Source: JANXQG01 sp963719885
GTDB taxonomy: Bacteria > Planctomycetota > Planctomycetia > Pirellulales > Thermoguttaceae
Assembly (NCBI GenBank): GCA_963719885.1
Contig: CAVRDP010000028.1
Coordinates: 62,001-126,000 of the forward strand
Length of the DNA stretch: 64,000 nt
Direction of reading: 5' to 3'
Below are positions 35,582 through 44,888 of the stretch, in pieces (position 1 is the first letter of the stretch; each line of letters opens with the position of its first letter). The notes below the pieces were generated by a model. The model saw only the letters and a list, made by a program, of their open reading frames with translations, ran no database searches and was not told the DNA's origin. A program made the position numbers and the translations under genes.

Positions 35582-36916
35582 ATGACCCAAATCCTTTCCA
35601 TCCCGATCGAGGCCCGGCTGGCGATCCTGTTCGTGCTGGGCTGCTGTGTCGGCGCGGCGATCAACCTGGGCATTTACCGCTTGGCTTGGAATCCACGGCC
35701 CATCAGCCCCTGGTCGCGGCCGCACCCCGACGCCCGGGGTACCCGGCGGGGCACCCAGTACCCTGGGTCGGGGTCACGACGGTTCTGGGATCGAGTGCCG
35801 GTGATCGGTTGGCTCGGGCTCAGGCGGGAGGCCAACGTCTACGGCGCCGGCTTCTGGATCCGGCCGATGTTGCTGGAGTTGCTGACGGGGGTCGTATTTG
35901 CAGTTCTGTATTGGTGGGAGGTCGCCGGATGCGGCCTCGTGCCGCGATTTCCTCAAGTTTTTGTGCCCGTCGGCGCCTTCGATCCCGCCAAGATCGAAAC
36001 CGCCCTTACGGCCATCCGGCACCAACAGGTTTTCGCCCACCTGATTCTGTTCTGTTTTATGCTTGTGGCCTTCTGGATTGACATCGATGAAATGACGATC
36101 CCCGACGGCGTGACAATTCCGGGCACCCTTGCGGGCCTTGCGATTGTGACGCTGTGGCCATACGCGCTGTTGCCGGATATCATCCCGGAGCCATCCGGCC
36201 TCAATACCTTAACCGCTGTCTGGCTGACTTCGCCGTTGGACTCTCAACCATGGCAGGCACAGACTTGGACTGCCTGGCCAGCCTTGTCCGCGGCCATCGC
36301 GGCCTTTTGCGCCTGGTGCCTGGCCCTGGCGCCGGGACGCTGGCAGACGCGGCACGGCTATCTCCGCGCGGTCAAGGTCTTCACCGCACGCATGATTCGC
36401 CAGCCGATGACCTACGCACTGCTCGCCTTGGCGGCGCTCGGCTCCATGGCGATCGCCAAGATTTGGTCGATCGGCGGACCGCACTGGGCCGGGCTGGAAA
36501 GCAGTTTGGCCGGGATCGTGATCGGCGGCGGACTGGTCTGGCTCGTCCGCATCCTGGCCTCCGCTGTTTTGCACCGCGAGGCGATGGGCTTTGGCGATGT
36601 TACGCTCCTGGCCATGATCGGCGCCTTCCTCGGCTGGCAGGCGGCGGTCCTCGTCTTCTTCCTCGCGCCCTTGGCCGCTGTGGTCGTGGGCCTGGGCCGA
36701 CTGCTGCTCCGCGGGGAAAGAGAGATTCCTTACGGCCCCTTCCTCTGCCTGGCTGCCGCAGCCACGGTGCTGGCCTGGCCCGCCCTATGGGACTTCGGCT
36801 ACCGATATTTCTCTCTGGGCTGGGTGTTGATCGCGGTCCTGATCGGCTGCCTCGGCCTGATCGTCGTGCTCCTGCCGCCGGTCCGCTGGGTCGTGTCGAA
36901 ACTCCGCCGAACGTAG
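35582..36916 (+). CDS. A24-family prepilin peptidase
   Basis: This polytopic inner-membrane aspartic protease cleaves and often methylates prepilins; it may serve the Tad pilus whose genes begin the window. The 444 residues include the first aspartate region WIDIDEMTIPDG at 165-176, the second GFGD at 336-339 in AMGFGDVTLLAMIGAFLGWQ and many membrane segments. The N-terminal cytoplasmic loop PRPISPWSRPHP is followed by residues from a family A repeat (about 50-66) before WDRVPVIGWLGLRREA. It starts 11 bases after the MITE-like hairpin. Confidence 0.85.
   Translation: MTQILSIPIEARLAILFVLGCCVGAAINLGIYRLAWNPRPISPWSRPHPDARGTRRGTQYPGSGSRRFWDRVPVIGWLGLRREANVYGAGFWIRPMLLELLTGVVFAVLYWWEVAGCGLVPRFPQVFVPVGAFDPAKIETALTAIRHQQVFAHLILFCFMLVAFWIDIDEMTIPDGVTIPGTLAGLAIVTLWPYALLPDIIPEPSGLNTLTAVWLTSPLDSQPWQAQTWTAWPALSAAIAAFCAWCLALAPGRWQTRHGYLRAVKVFTARMIRQPMTYALLALAALGSMAIAKIWSIGGPHWAGLESSLAGIVIGGGLVWLVRILASAVLHREAMGFGDVTLLAMIGAFLGWQAAVLVFFLAPLAAVVVGLGRLLLRGEREIPYGPFLCLAAAATVLAWPALWDFGYRYFSLGWVLIAVLIGCLGLIVVLLPPVRWVVSKLRRT
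35735..35775 (-). repeat. Family A coding palindrome, long form, in prepilin peptidase
   Basis: The core at 35753-35768 is ACCCAG-TACC-CTGGGT. The reversed unit (GACCCCGACCC, then GGGTGCCCCGCCGGGTACCCCGG) closely matches 2223-2262. The arms CCAG/CTGG instead of CCGG/CCGG are a compensated change. It is read as ARGTRRGTQYPGSGSR. Confidence 0.78.
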
Positions 36917-36922
36917 GGCGCG

Positions 36923-37138
36923 GGGTGGCATGCCTTCACGCGGCCGTCACAAAGTCGCGATAACAGGGCAATCGCAGCCGGCCGCCGACCATGAGTACAT
37001 GGTGCCCGGGCATGTTCGTCCAGGCGCGTGCCGCGAGGAATACCAGTACCGCGGCGAACATGCCTACCCGCGGCCGGCTGGCTTTTCTCGGTTGCGCCAA
37101 GTCTCTGACGGCCGCGTGAAGGCATGCCACCCGGCAGC
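36923..37138. repeat. Large nested palindrome (MITE-like) with family A core
   Basis: The outer arms GGGTGGCATGCCTTCACGCG and their complement CGCGTGAAGGCATGCCACCC match perfectly over about 27 bases, counting the adjoining GCCGTCA-type sequence. Further in, GCCGGCCGC and GGCATGTTCG also find complements, and a family A hairpin (36988-37003) is nested in the left half. No coding capacity was seen. It lies between the convergent prepilin peptidase and GH27 genes. Confidence 0.85.
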
Positions 37139-37144
37139 GTCACC

Positions 37145-39194
37145 CTATCCCTTCCCCACTTTGGCGAGCACCGTCCCGTGCGGCGGTACGGTGGCCTCAT
37201 AGCCGTCGGCCTGTTCGCCGAGATCCTTGTGCTGCCACAAGTCGCGGACGGGTTGCGGGCCATTGCGCTTCAGATCGGACCAGGAAACCTTCACCTGCGC
37301 CGGCTGGCTGCCGAGATTGAACAGGCCCACCGCCGTCGTGCCGTCAAATAGCGGCCGGGCCCAGACTTGCGTCTGGCCGGTCTTCAGAATCCGCCCCGCC
37401 GGCTTGCCCAGAGGGTCTTGGTTGATGGCCAGGACCTCGTCGTTGGTGAGCAAGGCCACGGTGAAGGCGTCCATGCTCGACATGTCGCAGCCGATCAAGA
37501 GCGGCGAGCTTAGCAGGCACCACAGCGAGATGTGCGTGATCTGCTCGTTGGGCTTGAGATGCGTGGGATGCAGCGAGGGCCCCCAGCCGACCTTGCCGAC
37601 CACGAGCATGTCGGGGTCGTTCCAGTGGCCCGGCCCGGCATATTTTTCATGGCCGTCCTGGCCGAATCCGATGCCGGACAGGCTGCCCCAGTTGTCGCTG
37701 ATGTCGCCCGTCGTCCGCCAGCAGTTGCCGCCCACCTCGGCGCCCCATTTCCAGACGTTGCCCATGCCGTATTGGCAGAGGCTGTAGACGATGTCGCGGC
37801 GGCACTCGTCCAGTCCCTTGCGCATCACCTGATAAGGCTTCATCAAGGCCGCATGGTCCGGGTTGCGGGCAATGTCGCCGTAGGAGCACCAGTCGTACTT
37901 CAGGTAATCGACGCCCCACTTGGCATACGTTGCAGCGTCCTGGGCCTCGTGCTTCCAACTCGCTTCGTAGCCGGCGCAGGTCTTCGGCCCCGGCGACGAA
38001 TAGATGCCCAACTTCAGGCCCTTACTGTGAACATAATCGGCCAGGGACTTCATGTCGGGGAATTTTTCGTTCGTCTGGATCTCGCCGTGGGCGTCGCGCT
38101 TGCCTTCCCAGCAGTCGTCGATATTGACATATTGGAAGCCGTGGGCGGCCAAGCCGCTCTTGACCATGGCGTCGGCTGCGGCGCGGACCTTGGCATCGCT
38201 GACCGCGCTGGCCCAGCAGTTCCACGAGTTCCAACCCATCGGCGGCGTGAGGGCCAACTTGTGCTGGCCGCCGACGATCGTCAACTTGCGCTTGGCAACG
38301 CCACGGGCGTTCTTGACCTCGATTTCGACGACGGACGAGGAGTCGGGAATCTTCATGCCAGCAAAGGTGATCGTGCCATTCTTGACGCTTGACCCGACGA
38401 ATTCCACGGGCAGTGAGCCGCTGATGATGCCGGTCTCGGGGTCGAGCGTGAGGCCCTGCGGCAGATTCTTGGCGGCAAAGCTGAGCGGTTTTTCCCCCGT
38501 CGCCGGAATGAGAAATTGAAATGGCCGGCCCGGCGTGCTGCCGATGATCCGCGGGCCGTGGATGGCCGGCTCGGGCGACTCTTTCTGGACGATATCCGGA
38601 GGGGCTACGGCGGGCATTGGGGCGCCGTCGTGGTTTGCGGACGTTGCCTAGCGCCCGGCGCCAGCACCAGCACGGCGCCGGCCCAATCGGCGTGGTCGAA
38701 GTCGATGCCGTCGTCGCAGTCGCCGACCAGCAGCGACAGGCGTTTGGCGCCGTGCAGATCGGCCTGCAAGCACTTGGGCGCGTCGCCCGACTGCATCCGC
38801 CCGCTCTCGGCGGCTTTCTTGCCGTCGACCCAGACTTCGAACGTCACGGTTCCCTTCTGCACCGTTTCGTCATCCACGCCGACCATCGAGATGAACTGTT
38901 CGGCGGCGCCGTGCAGGTTGATGTACATTTCGCTCACGGCGTGTGTGCCGACGCCGTGCTGGAACTGCTGGCCGTGGATCTTCAGAGGATGGTCTTCGAC
39001 CGATCGGCCCGCGGCGGCTGGCCCCATCCCTGCTCGATTTTCGAGAGGTCGAGGCTTTCCAGCCAGATCGCTCCTTGCGGGGCTTTGTCGCCGGAGAGTG
39101 CGCCCGGATCGAGGTCGGCCGCTCGGGCGGACGGGAGGAAACAAGCGGACATCAGGATCACGACGGAAAGAAAACAGGCGAGGCGGGTCAACAT
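37145..39194 (-). CDS. Secreted GH27 alpha-galactosidase with NPCBM domain (two frameshifts)
   Basis: A signal peptide (MLTRLACFLSVVILMSACFLP) starts at 39194. After GWGQPPRAD a shift near 39005 leads into an NPCBM-like carbohydrate-binding region (KIHGQQFQHGVGTHAVSEMY). A second shift near 38628 leads to a linker and the 37145-38617 frame with the GH27 catalytic domain: LTPPMGWNSWNCWA, FQYVNIDDCW, the nucleophile region GVDYLKYDWCSYG and TTGDISDNWGS with the acid/base aspartate. It is predicted to release alpha-galactose from polysaccharides outside the cytoplasm. Indels are single bases, so the gene may be intact in vivo. Confidence 0.84.
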
Positions 39195-39298
39195 GGCAGG
39201 CTCCTGACAAAGGGTGCTTTCGGCCGACCGAACCGGCCGGATCGCGGCTATTATAACATGTCAAGACACCGATTGCGAAGCAAAGCCGAGTCAGCCAC

Positions 39299-39374
39299 GA
39301 GGAAACCACGAAGTACACGAAAAGGAAGAAGTTTTTCTCTTTTTGTGTGTTTCGTGTATTTCGTGGTTTCTCGC
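39299..39374. repeat. AT-rich intergenic inverted repeat
   Basis: GAAACCACGAAGTACACGAA on the left pairs with TTCGTGTATTTCGTGGTTTC on the right with one mismatch. ACCACGAAG wording is shared with 7262-7381. It lies beside the kinase stop. Confidence 0.6.
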
Positions 39375-39388
39375 TTAGTTTCTGGCGG

Positions 39389-40880
39389 CTACTTGTCCAT
39401 CAGCGCCGCCAACTTGCTCCGCAGGTCTTTCATTGTGATGGGCATCGTCAGCACGACGCGATGTTCGGCCACGGTGGCCTGCTCCTTCCAGTCCTTCTGC
39501 GGCACGTCCAACAAGAGCAAGGCCGGAACGGAAATGGTCCGGTCGTCGCCGGAGAGCATGTTGAAGCCGTTCAGTGCCGCTTCGCCCATGCTTTGGGCGC
39601 AGAAGACGATGCACTGGGCTGCCTTGTTGTCCTGCTTCAGCCGGGCAACCGCCCGCTCGGGATCGGCGATCACCAGCACGCGGTAGTTGACGCGTTTGAA
39701 ACCTTCGCGGAAGATGTCCTGCCACCTGGGGTCCGATTCGACGACCAGCACCGTGTGTTGCTTGGTTTCCAGATAGGTGCCCATGGCCGCCGCGGCGGCC
39801 TCGGCGGAATCCGCGTCGCCGCCTTCGATCAGTTGCCGCTCGGCGATGCCAAGGTCGGCCAACATCGCCGCCGGCGACTGGTAACGCCGGGCCACGTCCA
39901 ACATCATCGCCTTGTTGACCACCGTACAAACCCAGTGTGGCAGGGCCGGGTCGCATTGTTGAATAGGGACCACGTCCAGGAACCGCTGCTTGTTCATGCG
40001 TTGCAGGCGGTCCTTGGTCTCCGGCAACGGGGGCTGGCCGGTGAGCATGTGATAGAAGATGCAGCCCATGAAGTAGATGTCGCTGCGGGTATCGTCCTTG
40101 CGCACGCCCGTGGCCCGTTCCAGGGCCGCGTAGTCGATCGTGCGGCGTATTGGGCATGTCGTCGTCCGTTTCCTCGCCGAGATTTTCATCCAAGGCCGCC
40201 AAACCGAAGTCGACGAGCTTGGGCTCGAAGGAGCTCGTGACCAGGACGTTGTTGAGTTTCAGGTTGCGATGCGTCAGACCGTGCTCGAAGGCATAGCGCA
40301 GGCCTTCGACCATGCCCGTCATCAGTTGCGTGGCCTGGAGCGGCTCGATCTTGGTGCGAGTTTTGACGAGGTCACGGAGGTTCCAACCCTCGATGAAATC
40401 CATGACCAGGTAGTGCGACCGGCCCTCGGCGGCGACGTTGGTGATGCGCACGATGTTGGAATGCCGCAACGTGAGCCCCAACTTGCCTTCGCGGAGGAAC
40501 TGGGCGACAACCTGCGCGCCCTTGGCGACAAGGCCCGGCTTCCGAGGGTCGGGGTCGCTGTAGCGCTTTCGCAAGACCTTCAGGGCCACAATCTCGCCCG
40601 TCTGGCGGTGTACGGCGCGGTACACTCGGGCGAAACTGCCGGCGCCTACGGCATACAGCACCTTGTAGGGGCCGTAGAAATAGCCCGACCGCTCGCCTTT
40701 GGCCAGGCGATCGATCTGGTAGTTGGTCATGTACTCGCCGCGGAGGAGCTGCTTTCTCGCGTCTTCCATGGGTGCCTGGCGGCTGCCTACAGCGCCCCAC
40801 ACCTCCTGGAACTGCCGTTCGGACAGAAGATCCAGTTCGAGTGCTCGTTGCAAGAGTAGTTCAGCGCTTATGTGACCCAT
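39389..40880 (-). CDS. Protein kinase-like protein with degenerate receiver tail, HRN catalytic loop (one-base frameshift)
   Basis: The N-terminus (about 1-65) is an alpha-helical planctomycete-type extension. The kinase domain has the G-loop GAGSFARVY at 79-87, K101 in ALKVL and DFG at 224-226, but the catalytic loop reads HRN (N206) instead of HRD, so phosphotransfer should be weak or absent. An extra C near 40145 shifts the frame; RTIDYAALERATGVRKDDTR continues it. The C-terminal 120 residues (TVLVVESDPRWQDIFREGFK) look like a receiver domain without its phosphorylatable aspartate. Together this suggests a pseudokinase scaffold. Confidence 0.78.
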
Positions 40881-41043
40881 GCCGCGTTCAGGCTCTCAAA
40901 AAACCCAGGATGTTTCCTGCCTGCTTCACCTTTATCGTATCGAACCCCGGGTTCGACCTCAAGTTCCGGCAGAGCGACACCTCCCTTACGATCGAGCGTC
41001 GCCCGGGGCCGGATATGGCAACCTGCAACCGGGGTAGTTGTTT

Positions 41044-41328
41044 TCAGGTGGGACCTTCCAGTTTCTGGCGATAATCGTCGCGTTCGCGGCGCGTCGCTTC
41101 CAGGTCGAAAGTCAAGTATTTCATATCCAAGCGGAGTTGGCCCAAGGCGTCCTGAACCAACGACAGGATGCGGCGGCGACGCTTGGCGTTATCCAGCGCC
41201 CGATTCACCAAGGGCTCGACTCGCAGACGATATTCCAAAGGAAGCTGTGCGATGGCATCGGCAAGGTCCAAGATTTCGCGCGGGGCTTCGTCGGTAACGG
41301 GTTTCAGGATGTGGGCTGGCTCACTCAT
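41044..41328 (-). CDS. Small hypothetical, coiled-coil-like
   Basis: The 94-residue protein has a basic C-terminal helical stretch RALDNAKRRRRILSLVQDAL then ATRRERDDYRQKLEG. There is no membrane segment or known domain. It resembles small helical planctomycete proteins but I cannot name it. An upstream GC-rich leader lacks obvious regulatory sites. It lies between the divergent kinase and large secreted protein genes. Confidence 0.5.
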   Translation of the reverse strand: MSEPAHILKPVTDEAPREILDLADAIAQLPLEYRLRVEPLVNRALDNAKRRRRILSLVQDALGQLRLDMKYLTFDLEATRRERDDYRQKLEGPT

Positions 41329-41606
41329 GGTGGTTGCTCCGGGTGTAGGATGGATGTGTTTCTAAAAAGCACACCCCGTGCCAGGAAATGGCCGTTTTGC
41401 ATACACGCGCCGTAACTCATTGTAGTATCAAGAGTTGGGAAATACTATCGGCGGCCATGCCGGGGCCGGCGTGTAGAAAAAACACAACATTTGCTCTGGC
41501 CGATTTTCGCAAATCCTGATACAAGCTCACGTTACGGCGATGTGGCTGCTACCGCGCAGGAGTGTTTTTTCGCCACATCGGATAAATAAATTTTCTCTCC
41601 GCTGTC

Positions 41607-44522
41607 GTGTCGCGTATTCAAGCTGGACTGATCGGGCTGTTGATCTCGTTCGTGCTTCCGAGCCAGTCGGCAGCGCAGGGTCTTCCTGCGCCGGGACCCG
41701 CCGCGCCCCCTGCCGCACTGCGCGGACCCGTTGCGGCCGGGCAGCCGTCCTGGCGGCAAGACTTCGAAGGGCCAAACACCTCTTGGACAGAAGCCGGCGG
41801 CGACGCCCAGTACTCGCTGGTCGCCCATCAGCGGGTCCGCGGCGGAGCGCACGGCGGCCAAGGCTCCGAATGGCTCCAGGTGGTCGGCCAAGGCGGCAGC
41901 ACGGTGCTGGTTGCCCACGACATCGGTCGGCCGTGGGTCATCGACGAGTTGCGAACCTCGATTTGGATCTATGCCGATCGGCCCGGCATTCAGGTCTTGG
42001 CCGAGGTCACGCTGCCCCGCTCGCACGACCCGCGAGCCAAGAGGACGGATCATCCGCTGACCACCAACGTCTTCGGTACTGCGTACACCGCGGTCGGCCG
42101 TTGGCAGCGGCTTGAGATTGTCGACATTCCGCGGAAGTTGGCCGACCAGGTTCGTGTCTTGCGCAGCCAACTGGGCCCCTACGAGGTCGACGCCCGTGAG
42201 GCCTACGTCAGCCGTGTGCTGCTGAACGTCTACGGCGGTCCGGGGGTGACGAACGTTTGGACCGATGATCTCGAAGTCTTCGGCCACGTGCCGTCCGTCG
42301 CAAACGACTCCGGCCCGGGCGCCGGCTTGGCGAATGCCGCCGACCACGACCATGGGTACATGGTGCCCGCCACGGGTTTATCGGGACGCAATGCTACCGC
42401 CGGCATCGCTGTCGCCGGCGGCCCTCCCGAACAACACCGGCAAGATGTCTCTGCCGACCATGAGTACATGGTGCCCGCCCCGCCGCGCGAGGTCAAGCTG
42501 GCCGGCTCGGTCTTGAAGGTCAACGAGTATCCGATCTTTCCGCGCTCGATCGAGTATCGCGGCGAGCGGCTGGCCTTCCTCAAGCAGTTGGGCTTCAACA
42601 CCATCTGGCTGCGAGAGAAGCCGTCGCCGGCCCTTCTCTCCGAGGCCCGGCAGCTTGGCCTATGGCTGGTCTGTCCGCCGCCGGAACCGCCGGCGGCCGA
42701 CCCGCAGGCCACGATCGGGCCGGAGTTCGAACCCGTGCTCGTTTGGGACCTGGGGCACGGCTTGACCGGCGAGTCGCTGGATGCCGCTCGACAACGGGCC
42801 GAGCGGGTGCGCCTGGCCGATGCCCGCTTTTCACGGCCGCTGATCGGCGCGCCGATCAATAACCTGCGCAGCTACAGCCGGAACGTCATCAACCTCTTGC
42901 TGATCGATCGCCGGCCGCTGGGCACGAGCCTGCAAATGCCCGACTATGGCGAATGGGTCAACCGGCAGCCGTTTTTGGCCTTGCCCGGCACTCCCGTTTG
43001 GACGACCGTGCAAACCCAAGTGGGCGAGGGACTGCGGCGGCAGCTTGCCACGCTGGCCCCAGGCCAGGCCCCGCCCACGGTCGTCGCCCCCGAGCAGATC
43101 CGACTGCTGGTTTATACGGCCATCTCCTCGGGAAGTCGCGGCCTGCTGTTCCTTTCCGATTCCTCGCTGGAGGCCCAGGACGGCGAGACTCGACAACGGG
43201 TGGCGGCGCTCGCCCTGCTCAACCTGGAACTCCAAGTCATCGAACCCTGGGCGGCCGGCGGCAGCATCGACGCTATGGCCGATTGCACGCAGAAGTTGGT
43301 CAGCGGTGCGATCCTCCGCGACCATCGTGCGCGGATCGTGATGCCGATATGGCTGGCCCCCGGTTCGCAATGTGTGGCCCCGGAGGCCGCAGCCAAACCG
43401 CTGAACCTCACCCTACTCAGTATTCCCGAATCGGAAAATCTCTTCGAGTTGACTGCCGGACGCCTGGAACCGCTCCGCCATCGCCGCGTGGCGGGCGGCA
43501 CGCAGGTCACGCTCGATGAGTTCGGACTTTCTTCCTTGTTGTTTCTCGCCCAGGATCCGATGATCATCGACGCCGTCACCCGGCGGACGGCGGTCAGCGG
43601 AAGAGAGACCGCCGAATTGGAACATCACCTGGCCGTACAAAAGCTCGATACGGTGGTCCGCGTCCTCGGACAGATCGGCCGGCGAATGCCTTTGCAGAAG
43701 TATCCCGCGCAGGGTCCTGCCGTCGCCGACCCGAATTCGAAACCGAAAGATCCCGCCCAGGACTTCGACACCGCCCGACAGAACTTGAAATTGTGCGCTG
43801 ACCGGCTGGCCACGGGTGACTATGCCATGGCCTCGGCATACTCACGGCGGGCGATGATGCCGCTCCGGAAGTTGGAACGGACGGCATGGGAAACGGCCAT
43901 GAGCGGCCGCGATTCTCCAGTGACCATCCCTGGCACGTCGTCCTTTACAGCCTTGCCCTGGTACTGGGCCCTGGTCGACCGGATCGCGGGCATGCGTCCC
44001 GGCCGGAACCTGCTGCCGGGCGGCGACTTTGAAAACATCCAATTTATGGTTCGCGACGGATGGCGGCACTTCCAGCACGTCACGCCCGGCATCCAGACCA
44101 CGGCCGACCTTGTTCCCGAGGCCGCACACTCCGGCCGACTGGGCCTGCGTCTTACGGCCCGGGCCGACGATCCGCAACACGCGCCGAAGGCGATCGAGAT
44201 GCCGCCCTTGTGGGTCACTAGTCCGGCGGTGCCGGTCGCGGCGGGGCAGATTGTGTGGATCCATGGTTGGGTCAATATCCCCACGGCCATCGCGGGTTCC
44301 GTCGACGGCCTGCTGGTGGTTGAATCGCTCACCGGCGAGGAGATGGCCCTGCGGCTGGACAAAACCGCCGGTTGGCAGGAGTTCAGCATGTTGCGGATCG
44401 TGCCGCAATCGGGCCCCCTGGCGCTGACCTTGGCCATGACCGGCCTGGGCGAGGTCCGCCTCGACGATCTGACGATCGAAGTGCTCGAATCAGGGATTTA
44501 CGATCGTGGGACCGCCCACTAG
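41607..44522 (+). CDS. Large secreted hypothetical protein
   Basis: The 971-residue protein starts at GTG 41607 with a signal peptide-like MSRIQAGLIGLLISFVLPSQSAAQ followed by a Pro/Ala linker. The N-terminal third has a beta-rich, carbohydrate-binding-module-like layout (WRQDFEGPNTSWTEAGGDAQ, VWTDDLEVFG). The middle resembles a TIM-barrel or glycosidase-type sequence (FLKQLGFNTIWLREKPSPAL) without a clear catalytic pair, and the C-terminal part again looks like a jelly-roll (PGGDFENIQFMVRDGWRHF). Two family A repeats encode HDHGYMVPA and DHEYMVPA in the linker near residues 248-290. No family recognised with confidence. Confidence 0.65.
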   Translation: MSRIQAGLIGLLISFVLPSQSAAQGLPAPGPAAPPAALRGPVAAGQPSWRQDFEGPNTSWTEAGGDAQYSLVAHQRVRGGAHGGQGSEWLQVVGQGGSTVLVAHDIGRPWVIDELRTSIWIYADRPGIQVLAEVTLPRSHDPRAKRTDHPLTTNVFGTAYTAVGRWQRLEIVDIPRKLADQVRVLRSQLGPYEVDAREAYVSRVLLNVYGGPGVTNVWTDDLEVFGHVPSVANDSGPGAGLANAADHDHGYMVPATGLSGRNATAGIAVAGGPPEQHRQDVSADHEYMVPAPPREVKLAGSVLKVNEYPIFPRSIEYRGERLAFLKQLGFNTIWLREKPSPALLSEARQLGLWLVCPPPEPPAADPQATIGPEFEPVLVWDLGHGLTGESLDAARQRAERVRLADARFSRPLIGAPINNLRSYSRNVINLLLIDRRPLGTSLQMPDYGEWVNRQPFLALPGTPVWTTVQTQVGEGLRRQLATLAPGQAPPTVVAPEQIRLLVYTAISSGSRGLLFLSDSSLEAQDGETRQRVAALALLNLELQVIEPWAAGGSIDAMADCTQKLVSGAILRDHRARIVMPIWLAPGSQCVAPEAAAKPLNLTLLSIPESENLFELTAGRLEPLRHRRVAGGTQVTLDEFGLSSLLFLAQDPMIIDAVTRRTAVSGRETAELEHHLAVQKLDTVVRVLGQIGRRMPLQKYPAQGPAVADPNSKPKDPAQDFDTARQNLKLCADRLATGDYAMASAYSRRAMMPLRKLERTAWETAMSGRDSPVTIPGTSSFTALPWYWALVDRIAGMRPGRNLLPGGDFENIQFMVRDGWRHFQHVTPGIQTTADLVPEAAHSGRLGLRLTARADDPQHAPKAIEMPPLWVTSPAVPVAAGQIVWIHGWVNIPTAIAGSVDGLLVVESLTGEEMALRLDKTAGWQEFSMLRIVPQSGPLALTLAMTGLGEVRLDDLTIEVLESGIYDRGTAH
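42349..42364 (+). repeat. Family A coding palindrome, copy 1 of 2 in this gene
   Basis: ACCATG-GGTA-CATGGT, followed by GCCCGCC, is read as DHGYMVPA. The arms ATG/CAT replace CGG/CCG of the GC-type copies with pairing kept. Confidence 0.75.
42457..42472 (+). repeat. Family A coding palindrome, copy 2 of 2 in this gene
   Basis: ACCATG-AGTA-CATGGT, followed by GCCCGCC, is read as DHEYMVPA, 108 bases from copy 1. The copies keep the same frame and differ by one loop base. Confidence 0.75.
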
Positions 44523-44616
44523 AATCACTGGTTATAGAGTTTCGCATCAAGAACCCGCGATCTCCCATTTCCACATACTAGCCCCCAACACTCCGTTTCC
44601 TAACCACACCGATCCC

Positions 44617-44880
44617 ATGGCCAAACGCACGCCGCACCAAGACAAGATCATCCGCCGCTACTATCAAAACCAGGATCAGATCCTGATCCAACGCCTGGGC
44701 GACCTGGTCACCGACCTTTACTTGGCCGAGGGCAAGAACCGCGTCCGTCTCTGGAAGCGGACGACAGAAATCCTGGAGAAGCTCAGAATCCCCAACGACC
44801 GGGTGCAGCACGTCTGCCAGAGCGATAATCCGGCCCTATTGGCGGAGGTGCTGAAGGAACTGTTGGAAAAGGATGATTAG
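44617..44880 (+). CDS. Conserved small hypothetical protein
   Basis: The 87-residue acidic/basic helical protein begins MAKRTPHQDKIIRRYYQNQD, then ILIQRLGDLVTDLYLAEGK. It looks like a compact helical bundle with no membrane segment. ATG 44617 is preferred over upstream in-frame starts because the alignable-looking part begins there. Eight bases separate it from thyX, so it may be co-transcribed. Function unknown. Confidence 0.6.
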   Translation: MAKRTPHQDKIIRRYYQNQDQILIQRLGDLVTDLYLAEGKNRVRLWKRTTEILEKLRIPNDRVQHVCQSDNPALLAEVLKELLEKDD

Positions 44881-44888
44881 CGAGCCCG

